DNA of 64,000 bases from JADGRF01 sp036382515 (GTDB lineage: Bacteria > Myxococcota_A > Polyangia > Polyangiales > JAFGIB01): NCBI GenBank assembly GCA_036382515.1, contig DASVHQ010000097.1, positions 1 to 64,000 of the forward strand, read 5' to 3'. Positions 29,022-37,646 of the stretch are shown one piece after another. Under the pieces are notes generated by a model. It was not told where the DNA came from, searched no databases, and worked only from the letters and a program-made list of their open reading frames with translations. Position numbers and translations under genes: made by a program. Positions within the stretch are counted from its first letter, which is position 1. Every line of letters starts with the position of its first letter.

Positions 29022-31141
29022 CGCGGGCTGCAACAATGCGTTGGTTCGCGCTAACCCTCGCGCTCTGCGGTTGCAGCTACCACTACATGCCGGCCGCCGC
29101 CAGCGTGCAGGCCGCCTTCAAACCCAGCGCCGAGATCGAGGTCGGGGTAGGGCGCGCTGACATCACGCCGCCGCCGGGCGTCTCGACCTTCGGCCACGGC
29201 CCCGATGCGCGGGTCACCAATGGCGTCTGGACGCGCCTGTATTGCCGAGCGTTCGTCTTCAAGCAAGGCAGCGCCGCGCTGGCGATCGTGCCCTGCGATC
29301 TCTCGGCGATCAGCACGCTTCTACAACGACGCGTTGCAGAGCAGCTGGCGCTCCGGAGCGTCCCGATCGAGGCGCCGCGCCTGATGTTGACGGCGACCCA
29401 CACGCACGCCGGGCCGGCACACTACTTCGACGGGAAAGACTACGCGGGCCTCGGTAGCTCGCAGCTGCCGGGCTACGACGACGCGATGGTCGACTTCCTC
29501 GCCAAGCGCATCGCGGCTGCCGTCGCGGATGCGTGCGCGGCTGCCAAGCCCGCAGAGCTACGCTGGGCGCGCGACACGATCCCGGACCTCACGCGCAATC
29601 GCGATCTGCCTGCGTTCGTGAAGAACGCGGCGCCGCCGTGGGCCGCGCCGTGCCCCGAGGGTCCACCCGAGTACTGCGCCATCGATCCGGCGCTGGCCGT
29701 CCTCGAGATCCGCGACAAGGTGACGACCTGTGCGCTCGGCGAGCTGGGCTTCTTCGCGATGCACCCCACGGTGCTGCCGAACACCAACCAGCTGCTCGGG
29801 GCCGATGCCTTCGGCGTGGCGTCGCGCGTGCGGGAAGCCGAGCTGCGCGCCGGCAACGCGGCCTGCTCGAACAGCGATCCACTCTCCGGCCTCGTCAACA
29901 CCAACGAAGGCGACATCGTCGCGCGCTGGTCGTCGGGTACGGTGCAAGAGGCGATCTCGATCGGCACGCGCCTGGCAGGCCACGTGCGCGAGGCGCTCAC
30001 GAAGGCCGCTGCAGCGCCGGCCGAACCTGCGCTCGAGCTGGCGTCGCGCTACGTCGAAGTCGACCTGCCGGGCAATCACTTCGGGTTGAGCGGGCCGGGG
30101 TTGTGCGAAGCCGAGCTTGGCTCGCTGGCATCGCTCGGCGCCACCGACCACCCCACGTTCCTGAACGCGACTCGTGGCGAAGGCAGCCCGCGCAAGTGGT
30201 GGCGCACGGACTGTCAGGGCCCGAAGCTGGACGCGCCCTGGCCTGTGGGCGGCGCGCTGCGCGGGCCCCAGAGCTTCACCTCTGTCGTGCCGATCGCCGT
30301 CGTACGCATCGGCGATCAGTTGATCAGCTTCTTGCCGGCCGAGCTGACAGTGGCGTCCGGGCGACTCGTCAACAACGCTGTGTTGCAATCGGCGGCGGGC
30401 CATGCTGCGAACATGCATGCGCTCGTCGCGGGTCTGGCCAATGGCTACATCCAGTACGTGGCCTCGCCCGACGAATACGACGCCCAGGGCTATGAGGGTG
30501 CTTCCACGCTGTTCGGGCCGCGCTCCGCGCCGGTGCTGGCGAAGATCGCTGGCGCGTTGACCAGCAGCCTGTACACGCACACCGAGCTGCCGGGCAAGCC
30601 CGACGAAGCCACGCGGTTCCAGTACTGGCTGGGCCCAACGCGCGCTCGCTTCCCGCGGCAGACGCAAGAGCCCTCGCTGGCCGAGCTCGGCGCGCAGCGC
30701 CGCGCATTGCAGACCTGCGCCGTGGCGGGCGCTGAGCCGCACGCCGTGTGCTTCTTCTGGATCGATGGCGCACCCGGTGAGGTGGGTATCGAGCGCGCGC
30801 CGTGGTTGGGGGTCGTGGCGCTGGCGCCGCCGTCGCCACTGCCCGCAGCGCTGCCCGCGCAGCTCCCGAGCGCGCTGCTGGGCGCCTACAGCCCCTCGAT
30901 CGTGCTCGACGATCGCTCGTTCGCGTTTCGTACCCGTATCCATCACGCCATGGGCGATGCCTGGGAGTGGTCCAGCCTGCTTCAGGCCACGCCGGAACAG
31001 TGGGCGGCGCTCGCAGACTGGGGGACGTTGCAGCTGCGCGTCGGCCTCGGCACCAAGCACGAGCTGAAGTCGCAGTCGTGGAGCGCGAGCACGCCCCTGC
31101 CGCTGTGCACGACCGAAGAAGCGCGTCGCTGCGGGTACTGA
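29018..31141 (+). CDS. Neutral/alkaline ceramidase-like lipoprotein lacking the catalytic Ser motif
   Basis: Neutral ceramidases hydrolyse the amide bond of ceramide. The 707-residue product starts with a lipoprotein signal (LALCGC). Family motifs in order are VGRADITPP, TATHTHAGPAHY (His 128/130), FFAMHPTVLP (His 249), PAELTVASGR (Glu 442) and YDAQGYEGASTLFGP (Tyr 492). These correspond to the zinc ligands known from the Pseudomonas enzyme. The nucleophile motif GDxSPN is replaced by GDIVARW at 298-304, so the catalytic Ser is absent. It may be a zinc hydrolase with another mechanism or substrate, or a binding protein. It is translationally coupled to the upstream lipoprotein. An in-frame ATG 18 nt earlier is possible. 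Confidence 0.78.
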   Translation: MTRAATMRWFALTLALCGCSYHYMPAAASVQAAFKPSAEIEVGVGRADITPPPGVSTFGHGPDARVTNGVWTRLYCRAFVFKQGSAALAIVPCDLSAISTLLQRRVAEQLALRSVPIEAPRLMLTATHTHAGPAHYFDGKDYAGLGSSQLPGYDDAMVDFLAKRIAAAVADACAAAKPAELRWARDTIPDLTRNRDLPAFVKNAAPPWAAPCPEGPPEYCAIDPALAVLEIRDKVTTCALGELGFFAMHPTVLPNTNQLLGADAFGVASRVREAELRAGNAACSNSDPLSGLVNTNEGDIVARWSSGTVQEAISIGTRLAGHVREALTKAAAAPAEPALELASRYVEVDLPGNHFGLSGPGLCEAELGSLASLGATDHPTFLNATRGEGSPRKWWRTDCQGPKLDAPWPVGGALRGPQSFTSVVPIAVVRIGDQLISFLPAELTVASGRLVNNAVLQSAAGHAANMHALVAGLANGYIQYVASPDEYDAQGYEGASTLFGPRSAPVLAKIAGALTSSLYTHTELPGKPDEATRFQYWLGPTRARFPRQTQEPSLAELGAQRRALQTCAVAGAEPHAVCFFWIDGAPGEVGIERAPWLGVVALAPPSPLPAALPAQLPSALLGAYSPSIVLDDRSFAFRTRIHHAMGDAWEWSSLLQATPEQWAALADWGTLQLRVGLGTKHELKSQSWSASTPLPLCTTEEARRCGY

Positions 31142-31194
31142 GCGCCGACGATGAGCTCGGCATCGTGGACTGCAGCGCGTGCTCGGTGTCCAGC

Positions 31195-31479
31195 CTACGG
31201 CGACAGCGGCTCGTGGTACACGCAGAGCCCTCGCTCGCAGGCGACCTTGCCCGTGCCGCACTCGCGGTACCTCTGGGTGCAGCCACCCGTGCACGCGAAG
31301 CGCGCGCGGAAGGCGTCGACCTGGTCGTGCGCCACGGCGATCTCCTGGCCGCCGTTGGCGCAATCGCAGCAACCGTTGACCTCGTACGTGCACTGCGCGT
31401 CCGCTTTGGCAAGCGCGGTAGGCGTGGGTCTGCGCGGATGAAGGCTTGCGTACGCCTGCTTGGTGATGATCACGTCCAT
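31195..31479 (-). CDS. Small cysteine-rich protein
   Basis: The 94-residue frame has eight cysteines in an ordered pattern (CTYEVNGCCDC, CTGGC, ECGTGKVACERGLC) after a plain N-terminus. Spacing of this kind recurs in small secreted Cys-rich proteins of myxobacteria. No signal peptide is seen from this ATG and a stop codon lies just upstream in frame, so it may be the tail of a longer gene that lost its 5' end. It is divergent from the methyltransferase gene. Confidence 0.45.
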   Translation of the reverse strand: MDVIITKQAYASLHPRRPTPTALAKADAQCTYEVNGCCDCANGGQEIAVAHDQVDAFRARFACTGGCTQRYRECGTGKVACERGLCVYHEPLSP

Positions 31480-31578
31480 GTTTCATTCGGCACCTGTCTT
31501 GGTGCCCATTTTTCGGCTGGGCGGGCGCGCGACCATGTCGGAAATTTGATAGTCATGCGGGCCGTAAGAGGGAGCGTC

Positions 31579-32337
31579 ATGACCGAGTTGAGCGACGAAA
31601 GCCGGACCAATCAGCGCGCCTGGGACGAGGCGGCGGACGACTATCAGGCGCGACATGCCGCGCTGCTCGGCGTGCGCGAGCTGTCCTGGGGCGTCTGGGG
31701 CATTCCCGAGAGTCGCCTCCACGTGCTCGGTGACGTGGCGGGTAAAGACGTGCTGGAGCTGGGTGCGGGCGCAGCGCAGTGGTCGATCTTGCTCGCGCAA
31801 CAGGGTGGAAGGCCCGTGGCGCTCGATATCTCGGAACGCCAGCTCGCCCACGGACGCGAGCTCATGCGCCAAGCCGGGGTCGACTTTCCCCTCGTGCACG
31901 CCAGCTCGGAATCGGTGCCACTGCCCGATCGCAGCTTCGACATCATCTTCACCGATCACGGCGGGATGACGTACGGCAACCCCGAGCGCACCGTGCCCGA
32001 AGCTGCGCGGCTCTTGCGTGCGGGCGGGTCGTTCGCTTTCCTGGTGGCGAGCCCGTGGCTCACCATCTGCTACGACGACAAGCGCCAGGCAGTAGCCGGC
32101 GAGCTGCTGCACGACTACTTCGAGCTCGGTCGCTACGAAGACGATGGTCTCGTCGCCTATCAGCTTCCCTACGGTGCGTGGATCCGTCTGTTCCGTAGGC
32201 ACGGCTTTGCCGTGGAGGATCTCATCGAGCTGCGTCCGGACCCCGGCGCCAACACCAGCTACAGCAACTACGTATCGCCCGACTGGGCGCGACGCTGGCC
32301 AGCTGAATGCCTCTGGAAGCTGCGCCGCGAGACCTGA
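31579..32337 (+). CDS. Class I SAM-dependent methyltransferase
   Basis: The 252-residue protein has a Rossmann-type methyltransferase core: motif I VLELGAGAAQWS, the acidic residue ALDIS after strand 2, VHASSESVPLPDRSFDIIFTD and LLRAGGSFAFL. The N-terminal NQRAWDEAADDYQARH is typical of the UbiE/Methyltransf_11 group that acts on small molecules. No pathway genes adjoin it, so the substrate is unknown. The ATG at 31579 is close to the start of the family match. Confidence 0.85.
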   Translation: MTELSDESRTNQRAWDEAADDYQARHAALLGVRELSWGVWGIPESRLHVLGDVAGKDVLELGAGAAQWSILLAQQGGRPVALDISERQLAHGRELMRQAGVDFPLVHASSESVPLPDRSFDIIFTDHGGMTYGNPERTVPEAARLLRAGGSFAFLVASPWLTICYDDKRQAVAGELLHDYFELGRYEDDGLVAYQLPYGAWIRLFRRHGFAVEDLIELRPDPGANTSYSNYVSPDWARRWPAECLWKLRRET

Positions 32338-32712
32338 TCGCGCTGGCTGGGTGGCTGCGAAGCAGCACCGGCCGCAGCCCTGCGCACGCATGCTCGGTGC
32401 GCGCGAGCACACGCCGGAGATCCGCGGCCGGTGTGGCCGTGGTTGGGCCGTGCGCGAAGGGATGGCGACAACGATTCTCCGGCACTTGCGGTTTCGCGGC
32501 GGCGCGTCCTTCGCTGCCATGGTTGACTCCCAAGGTGCGGTACGGAAACGGGCTATGCACGCCCGCGCAGCCAGCCCGTTGTGGGTCGTTGAAGTCGGCC
32601 CCGAGCGCTGCCGATCTTCGTGCAGATGCCGCTCGGACGGGCAGCTTGGCCGGGCCGATGTCGCACGTCTGCGATCTGCTACGCTCCACGGCTTCACGGA
32701 GGCCGCACCCGA
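32338..32712. other. Intergenic region, no gene seen
   Basis: These 375 nt hold no protein-like frame on either strand. They include the presumed promoter of the beta-propeller lipoprotein gene. Confidence 0.45.
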
Positions 32713-34536
32713 ATGAAGCGCACAATCGTTGGTTTACTGGTCGCAGCCCCACTCGTCCTCGGCGCCTGTGCAGCCGACCGCGCTGCCAAGACTGATGCTG
32801 GGGCGGCAGGTGTCGACGCAAGCGGGGCCGGCGCGGGTGCCGCTGGCGCGAGCGCAGGCGCAGGCGGCTCGGGCATGAGTACCGGTGCCGCAGGCAAAGG
32901 TGGCGCAGGTGCAAGCGGCGCAGGTGCAAGCGGCGCAGGCGCAAGCGGCGCAGGCGCCGGTGGTGCAGGCGCCGGTAGTGCAGGCGCTGGCGGCGCAGGC
33001 GCTGGTGGTGCAGGCGCAGGCGGCGCAGGCGCAGGCGCAGGCGGCGCAGGTGCGGGTGGTGCAGGCGCTGGCGGCGCAGGTGGTGCAGGCGGGACTGGCG
33101 CGGTCGGTGGCATCGATGTCGCCGCCTCGGTGCTCGAGCACCACAAACATCCGTCGCGTGACGGCGTCTACGTGGACGCCGCGCTCACGCTGACGGCGGC
33201 CGCAACGCTCGCACGCGACGCCACCTTCGACGGCACAGTGACCGGCAACGTGTACGCGCAGCCGCTCTTCGTCGCGAGCGCGACGGCGGGTGTGCACGAC
33301 CAGCTCATCGTGGCGACCGAACGCAACCAGGTCTACGCGCTCGACGCGAGCACGGGGGCACAGACCTGGGTCCGTGATCTCGGCGCTCCGGTGCCGACGT
33401 CGGCCTTGCCGTGCGGCAACATCAATCCGCTAGGGGTCACCGGCACCCCGATCATCGAGGCCGCCACGCGCACCATCTACCTCGATGCCATGACGACCGG
33501 TCCAAAGCACATGATCCACGCGCTCTCGCTCGACGACGGCACCGAGCGCGCCGGCGGCTGGCCCGTGGACGTGAACGCCAAGGCCGCCGCAGGCGGGCAA
33601 ACGTTCGACTCGTCGGTGCAGAACGAGCGGGGTGCGCTCGCGCTGGTTGGCGGTCGCGTCTACGTCCCGTACGGCGGTCACTACGGCGATTGCGGTGCCT
33701 ATCGCGGTTGGGTGGTGGGCGTGTCGACCACCGATCCCACGAACGTGATCTCGTGGACGACGGCTTCGGCCGCCGGTGGCAGCTGGGCGCCCAGTGGCAT
33801 CGCGACCGACGGCACTTCGCTCTACATCACCACTGGCAACACGATGGGCGCAGCCACCTGGGGCGGCGGCGAGGCCCTCATCAAGCTGCCACTCAGCCTG
33901 CAGTTCAGCAACCTGGCCGCCGACTACTTCGCGCCTAGCAACTGGCAGGCGCTCGACAACGCAGACATCGACATCGGTGGCACCGGCCCGGTGCTCTTCG
34001 ACGTGGCCGGCGCCACGCCGACGCACCTCAGTATCGCGCTCGGCAAAGACGCCAAGGCGTATCTCGTGAACCGCGCCTCGCTCGGCGGGATCGGTGGGCA
34101 GCTCGACGTGAAGCCCGTGTCGAGCACCCAGATCATCCAGGCGGCTGTGGCGTACACGGTGTCAGCCGGAACCTTCGTGGCCTTCAAAGGCGCCGGCTCG
34201 GGTTGCCCCGCATCGACCAGCGGCAGCCTCACGGCGCTGCACATCGTGCCGGGCTCGCCGCCGACGATAAGCGTGGGCTGGTGCGCTCACACGCAGGGCA
34301 ACAGCTCGCCGGCGGTCTCGATGAGCAACGCCTCCGGTGCCGATGCCCTGGTGTGGCAGCTCGGCAACGACGGTCGCCTGCGCGCCTTCAATGCCGCGAC
34401 CGGTGTCGTCGTGTGGGATGGCGGCGGCGCGGGCGACAGCTTCGGCGGCTACTCGAACTTCATCTCTGCGGTGATCGCGAAGGGTCGCGTGTACGTCGGC
34501 ACGCACGGCAAGGTCGCCGCATTCGGGCCGCACTGA
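32713..34536 (+). CDS. PQQ-type beta-propeller lipoprotein with Gly/Ala linker
   Basis: The 607-residue product has a lipoprotein signal (VLGACA). Residues about 30-135 are low-complexity Gly/Ala with occasional Ser, encoded by a tandem repeat. The rest is a beta-propeller of the PQQ/pyrrolo-quinoline type: VYALDASTGAQTWVRDLG, IHALSLDDGT, GWVVGVSTTD, SLYITTGNT, LRAFNAATGVVVWDGG. These blades resemble quinoprotein dehydrogenases or BamB. No catalytic PQQ ligands are evident, so a binding or scaffold role at the cell surface is more likely than an enzyme. Confidence 0.75.
   Translation: MKRTIVGLLVAAPLVLGACAADRAAKTDAGAAGVDASGAGAGAAGASAGAGGSGMSTGAAGKGGAGASGAGASGAGASGAGAGGAGAGSAGAGGAGAGGAGAGGAGAGAGGAGAGGAGAGGAGGAGGTGAVGGIDVAASVLEHHKHPSRDGVYVDAALTLTAAATLARDATFDGTVTGNVYAQPLFVASATAGVHDQLIVATERNQVYALDASTGAQTWVRDLGAPVPTSALPCGNINPLGVTGTPIIEAATRTIYLDAMTTGPKHMIHALSLDDGTERAGGWPVDVNAKAAAGGQTFDSSVQNERGALALVGGRVYVPYGGHYGDCGAYRGWVVGVSTTDPTNVISWTTASAAGGSWAPSGIATDGTSLYITTGNTMGAATWGGGEALIKLPLSLQFSNLAADYFAPSNWQALDNADIDIGGTGPVLFDVAGATPTHLSIALGKDAKAYLVNRASLGGIGGQLDVKPVSSTQIIQAAVAYTVSAGTFVAFKGAGSGCPASTSGSLTALHIVPGSPPTISVGWCAHTQGNSSPAVSMSNASGADALVWQLGNDGRLRAFNAATGVVVWDGGGAGDSFGGYSNFISAVIAKGRVYVGTHGKVAAFGPH
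32895..33105 (+). repeat. GC-rich tandem repeat coding for Gly/Ala tract
   Basis: About 200 nt of GGCGCAGGCGCNGG-like units in phase with the reading frame of the beta-propeller lipoprotein. The units are 6-15 nt with scattered third-base changes. Length polymorphism by slippage is likely. Confidence 0.75.
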
Positions 34537-34596
34537 GCTTGGCTGCCGTCTCGGCGTCACGCCGGACGTCGTGCGTGCCAGCAGCTCAGCGTGCTC

Positions 34597-35121
34597 TCAG
34601 CGCAGCGGATGCGGGTAGCTGAACGGTGTGTACGCGGGTCGCGGCTTCAAAAAGAAGTCGCGGCCTTCCTGCAGAAACGTTGCGCATGCGGCAGGCACAC
34701 GCACGGCGGCGGTCGAAGCGTTCCCCCAGCTGTGGGCGTCGCATACCTGATCCGTCGCCGGATAGGTCCCCGTACAAGCACTCTCGTCGGTCAGCTGGAC
34801 CAGGTCGATGTGGCCGCCCCGTAGACCGGTGTTGCAGTCCCCCGTGAACGTGAGGTGATCGAGCGTGATGTTCTTGCCGTTTCCCAGGTTGAGCGTGTCG
34901 AACGCTCCGCTCGCGGTGTACCCGGTGAGATCGAAGCTCAGGTTTGCGACGGTGACGTCGCTCACCCCGTCTTCCACGTTGCCGCGGCCGTTGATCACCA
35001 CGCCCGCGCGGCTCTCGCCGATGAACATGCGGCGCGTGCCCCCGGCCACGCCGCCCTTGCGCACATAGAACAGCACGCCGCTCTGTGCGTACGTGCCGTT
35101 CTTGATAACGGTGCCGGGCAA
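34597..35121 (-). CDS. Parallel beta-helix protein, 3' part (5' end unclear)
   Basis: The frame encodes repeated beta-helix rungs (RMFIGESRAGVVINGRGN; VTVANLSFDLTGYT; NITLDHLTFTGDCNTGLRGG) and a C-terminal FLQEGRDFFLKPRPAYTPF. This is typical of right-handed beta-helix or pectate-lyase-like secreted proteins of myxobacteria. There is no ATG, no signal peptide and only a TTG near VIKNGTYAQSG. The expected N-terminal part is not open in this frame, although proline-rich coding-like sequence continues upstream in another frame. It is probably a truncated or frameshifted gene. Confidence 0.5.
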   Translation of the reverse strand: MPGTVIKNGTYAQSGVLFYVRKGGVAGGTRRMFIGESRAGVVINGRGNVEDGVSDVTVANLSFDLTGYTASGAFDTLNLGNGKNITLDHLTFTGDCNTGLRGGHIDLVQLTDESACTGTYPATDQVCDAHSWGNASTAAVRVPAACATFLQEGRDFFLKPRPAYTPFSYPHPLR

Positions 35122-35748
35122 TCGATCGCCGGGCCGGGCACGGCGGGCGTGGGAGACTTCAACGCGCGCAGCGGCGCTGGCTGTTGGGGGTTGTCCTCGA
35201 CGGGGGCCGTGTCAGGCGAGATCTGGGTGAGGTGAGCGCGCGCAAGCCGCATATTTGGCGATGTGAATGGGGGTGCCCCGGCATTGGTTGGCGGCGTTCG
35301 AGCGGGTGGCTCGAACGGCTGGCCGGCCGTGGCGGGCGTGGTGTGTGGCGCGGCCGGGTGTGTTCGCGAGGCAGGAGTTCGGTCGTTTCGCGAAATTTCC
35401 GGGCCCCCCGCGTCCATAGGTAACCGACCCAGGTTGGACTCGGCCGATCCTGGTTCGGTGCTGATGGCGGGTTCGGCACCCGCGGAGTGGTCCCGGTTCA
35501 CCCCCGTCTATCGCTGCGAACGGTGGACCCGGACCAAGCCTTCGTCACCTCGCGCACCGAAACCTGGGACGGCTCTGCTGGCGAAGCTGCTCCGAAGAGG
35601 GTATTGGGGTGGGCCGGCGCGACGCGGACCTTCGGCAGCGGCCGGTGGCGTCCAGGTGTGGACACTGGCGTCTCGCGAAACAGGCACAGATACCGCCGTT
35701 GGGGCGGCGTGCGCGACCGAGGTCGCGATCCCCACAGGAACCAGAGCA
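35122..35748. other. Long region before the RRM gene, no gene recognised
   Basis: The frame of the RRM gene stays open through 35263-35748, but its translation looks like non-coding GC-rich sequence (Gly/Ala/Arg/Pro without pattern). The stretch may be a long leader of the RNA-binding protein gene or decayed sequence from the beta-helix gene. Confidence 0.4.
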
Positions 35749-36225
35749 ATGAACAGAAGCAGCGACTACTCTCAGGGCAAGCGACAGAAGGAACAGCAGC
35801 TGGCGCGCAAGCAGCAGGAGAAGGCGGCACGACGCCAACGCAAGCGCGAGCAAGGCACGGCCGAGCCGGAGATCGTCACCGCCGACCAGATCGTCGGCCG
35901 CCTCCCCAGCATCGACGAGGCGATGCGCGCCATCGAGACCAACGCGACGAGCCCCCGCGCCGTCGCGTCGATCCCGTGCCGTATGTTCGTGGGCGGCATC
36001 AGCTCAAGCACCAGCGAAGAGGAGCTGCGCTCCGTGTTCGCGGAGTTCGGGGTGATCGTCGATGCGGTGATCCTCAAGGACCGAGGCACTGGCCAGTCGC
36101 GGGGCTTCGGCTTCGTCACGATGGAGAACCGCAAGGATGCAGGGCGCGCCATCGAACAGCTCAACGGCAGTGAGCTGAACGGACGCAGGTTGGTGGTGAA
36201 CGTCGCGACCGACCGGCCACGCTGA
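35749..36225 (+). CDS. RNA-binding protein with one RRM domain
   Basis: The 158-residue protein has a very basic N-terminal 50 residues (KRQKEQQLARKQQEKAARRQRKRE), a linker, and one RNA recognition motif at about 78-155. RNP2 is MFVGGIS and RNP1 is RGFGFVTM, both canonical with the aromatic residues that stack on RNA bases. Bacterial RRM proteins of this kind occur in cyanobacteria and myxobacteria, where several are cold-induced. Single RRM plus a basic tail suggests a general RNA chaperone. The ATG at 35749 has an AGGAA-like site upstream. Confidence 0.85.
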   Translation: MNRSSDYSQGKRQKEQQLARKQQEKAARRQRKREQGTAEPEIVTADQIVGRLPSIDEAMRAIETNATSPRAVASIPCRMFVGGISSSTSEEELRSVFAEFGVIVDAVILKDRGTGQSRGFGFVTMENRKDAGRAIEQLNGSELNGRRLVVNVATDRPR

Positions 36226-36649
36226 GACAGGTGGACGGCGGCACAGGCAGAAGGGGCCTCGGGGTTCGGGAGGTCACCAAGTCTGGCAGCCCGGCCCTGG
36301 TTCGGACGGCAGGGCTGCAGCATGCCCCGACCCCGGACGGAGCTGCCTCGCGCTGGGAACGACTCCCAGCACGAGGCTTCTCCGCAAACTGATCGGAGCC
36401 CTGCGCAGAGCTCGTCCAAACGTTCGCGTCCGAGGCACTTGACGCTGCGTGCGCGCGCCTCGGCACGCGCCGCGTGCTCCAGGCGCGAGAACTCCTCTGC
36501 AACGAGGGTGCGCGCGCTGTCGTTGGGGATGTCGAGCCCCGGCGGCGAGGCTGCCCTGCCGCGGTTGGCTGACGTGTTCGGCCAGCACCTGCGTCGAGCG
36601 CCCCAGTGAAAGTGCCGCACTTGCCCAGCCGCGTCCGTGCTGCTCGGCG
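36226..36649. other. Intergenic region with a possible decayed minus-strand frame
   Basis: No intact gene is seen. On the minus strand 36340-36545 reads DIPNDSARTLVAEEFSRLEH and onward with good codon bias, but it has no start or continuing homology. It may be a gene remnant. Confidence 0.3.
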
Positions 36650-37597
36650 TCAGGGGAAGTGCTTCAACACTTCGCTACACGGCACGTCGCCCGCGAGACG
36701 CGCGGCGGAGAACGGGATCTCGGATGTCTTGGGCACCACGCTGATGGTTCCGCTGGTCAACAGCGGGTTGTCCGAGCCGACGATCATGCCGTTCGCGGTG
36801 ACGCTGACCGTACCATCCAGCGTGTCGGGGCCGGTCAGTTTCGACGTGAGAGACGCCTCGACCGTCAAGCCCACATACCCCTTCATCGACAGCTGTCCGC
36901 CGATCGAAGCCGGGATGGTCACGCCCGGGTGCGAATCCGAGTCCGAGTCGACGGTCTTGCCCGCTGCGTCGACCCCGCTGAGAATCGTGAGCTTCGGGAA
37001 GGGCACCGAATCGCCCGCGTGCAGGGCGCCGACACTCTCCGTGAACTTGGTGGTGAGCGTGGCGATTACCGCTGGCGTGAACGTGACGATCAACTTCGCG
37101 GGGTCAGGCGTCGTGACCGAGGTCAGGTCGCAGATCGCGTAGGTCGCGTGAAGCATCCCGTCCACGTTGCTGAAGACGATCCTAAACACGAGTTGGAGAT
37201 TCGCAGCGGTGGGGCCAACAATGGGGCCGGACTCAGTCGCAGGGGTCTTCACCTGCGAGATCCATGTGCCCGACAGGTCAATCTCCGCTCCGGTGCCGGA
37301 ACCCGCGTCGGCACTCCCGCCATGGCCACCCGCAGTCCCCAGCGTTCCCGCGCTACCACCACCGCCTGCGTCATGACCTGCACTCGCAGTGCCGCTGGCA
37401 CCTGCACTCGCAGTGCCGCTGGCACCTGCACTCGACCCCTGACCCGCCAGACCAGAACCGCCCCCGCCGCCACGGCTCGCAGACGATGGCGTGGCCCCGC
37501 CGCACGCGGCGCTGCCGATGGCCAGCGCGAGGCAGACGACGGACACCACCACGTGTCGTAGTCTTCGTCCTCGCCAGCGCTGTTCAACGTGTTTCAT
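36650..37597 (-). CDS. Gly/Ser-rich lipoprotein of unknown function
   Basis: The 315-residue product starts with a signal peptide and lipobox SAAC. Residues about 35-105 are a Gly/Ser/Ala linker (GTASAGASGTASAGHDAGGG), then a beta-rich domain of about 200 residues starting DLSGTWISQVKT and containing ASLTSKLTGPDTLDGTV. Such linkers after the lipid anchor are common in Polyangia lipoproteins. DLSGTW-type openings recall lipocalin-like or META-like folds, but I cannot assign a family. It is 49 nt downstream of uppS on the same strand. Confidence 0.7.
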   Translation of the reverse strand: MKHVEQRWRGRRLRHVVVSVVCLALAIGSAACGGATPSSASRGGGGGSGLAGQGSSAGASGTASAGASGTASAGHDAGGGGSAGTLGTAGGHGGSADAGSGTGAEIDLSGTWISQVKTPATESGPIVGPTAANLQLVFRIVFSNVDGMLHATYAICDLTSVTTPDPAKLIVTFTPAVIATLTTKFTESVGALHAGDSVPFPKLTILSGVDAAGKTVDSDSDSHPGVTIPASIGGQLSMKGYVGLTVEASLTSKLTGPDTLDGTVSVTANGMIVGSDNPLLTSGTISVVPKTSEIPFSAARLAGDVPCSEVLKHFP

Positions 37598-37646
37598 GCG
37601 ATCTCCACGATAAGAAGGAGCATGCGAAGCCCTGCGTCATCACTCG

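Noticed and set aside
29558..31486. 642-codon minus-strand open frame opposite the ceramidase-like gene
   Set aside because: Antisense shadow of a gene with clear family motifs.
32895..33105. Repeats considered as a CRISPR array
   Set aside because: The units are short, contiguous and in frame with a lipoprotein gene; there are no unique spacers and no cas genes.
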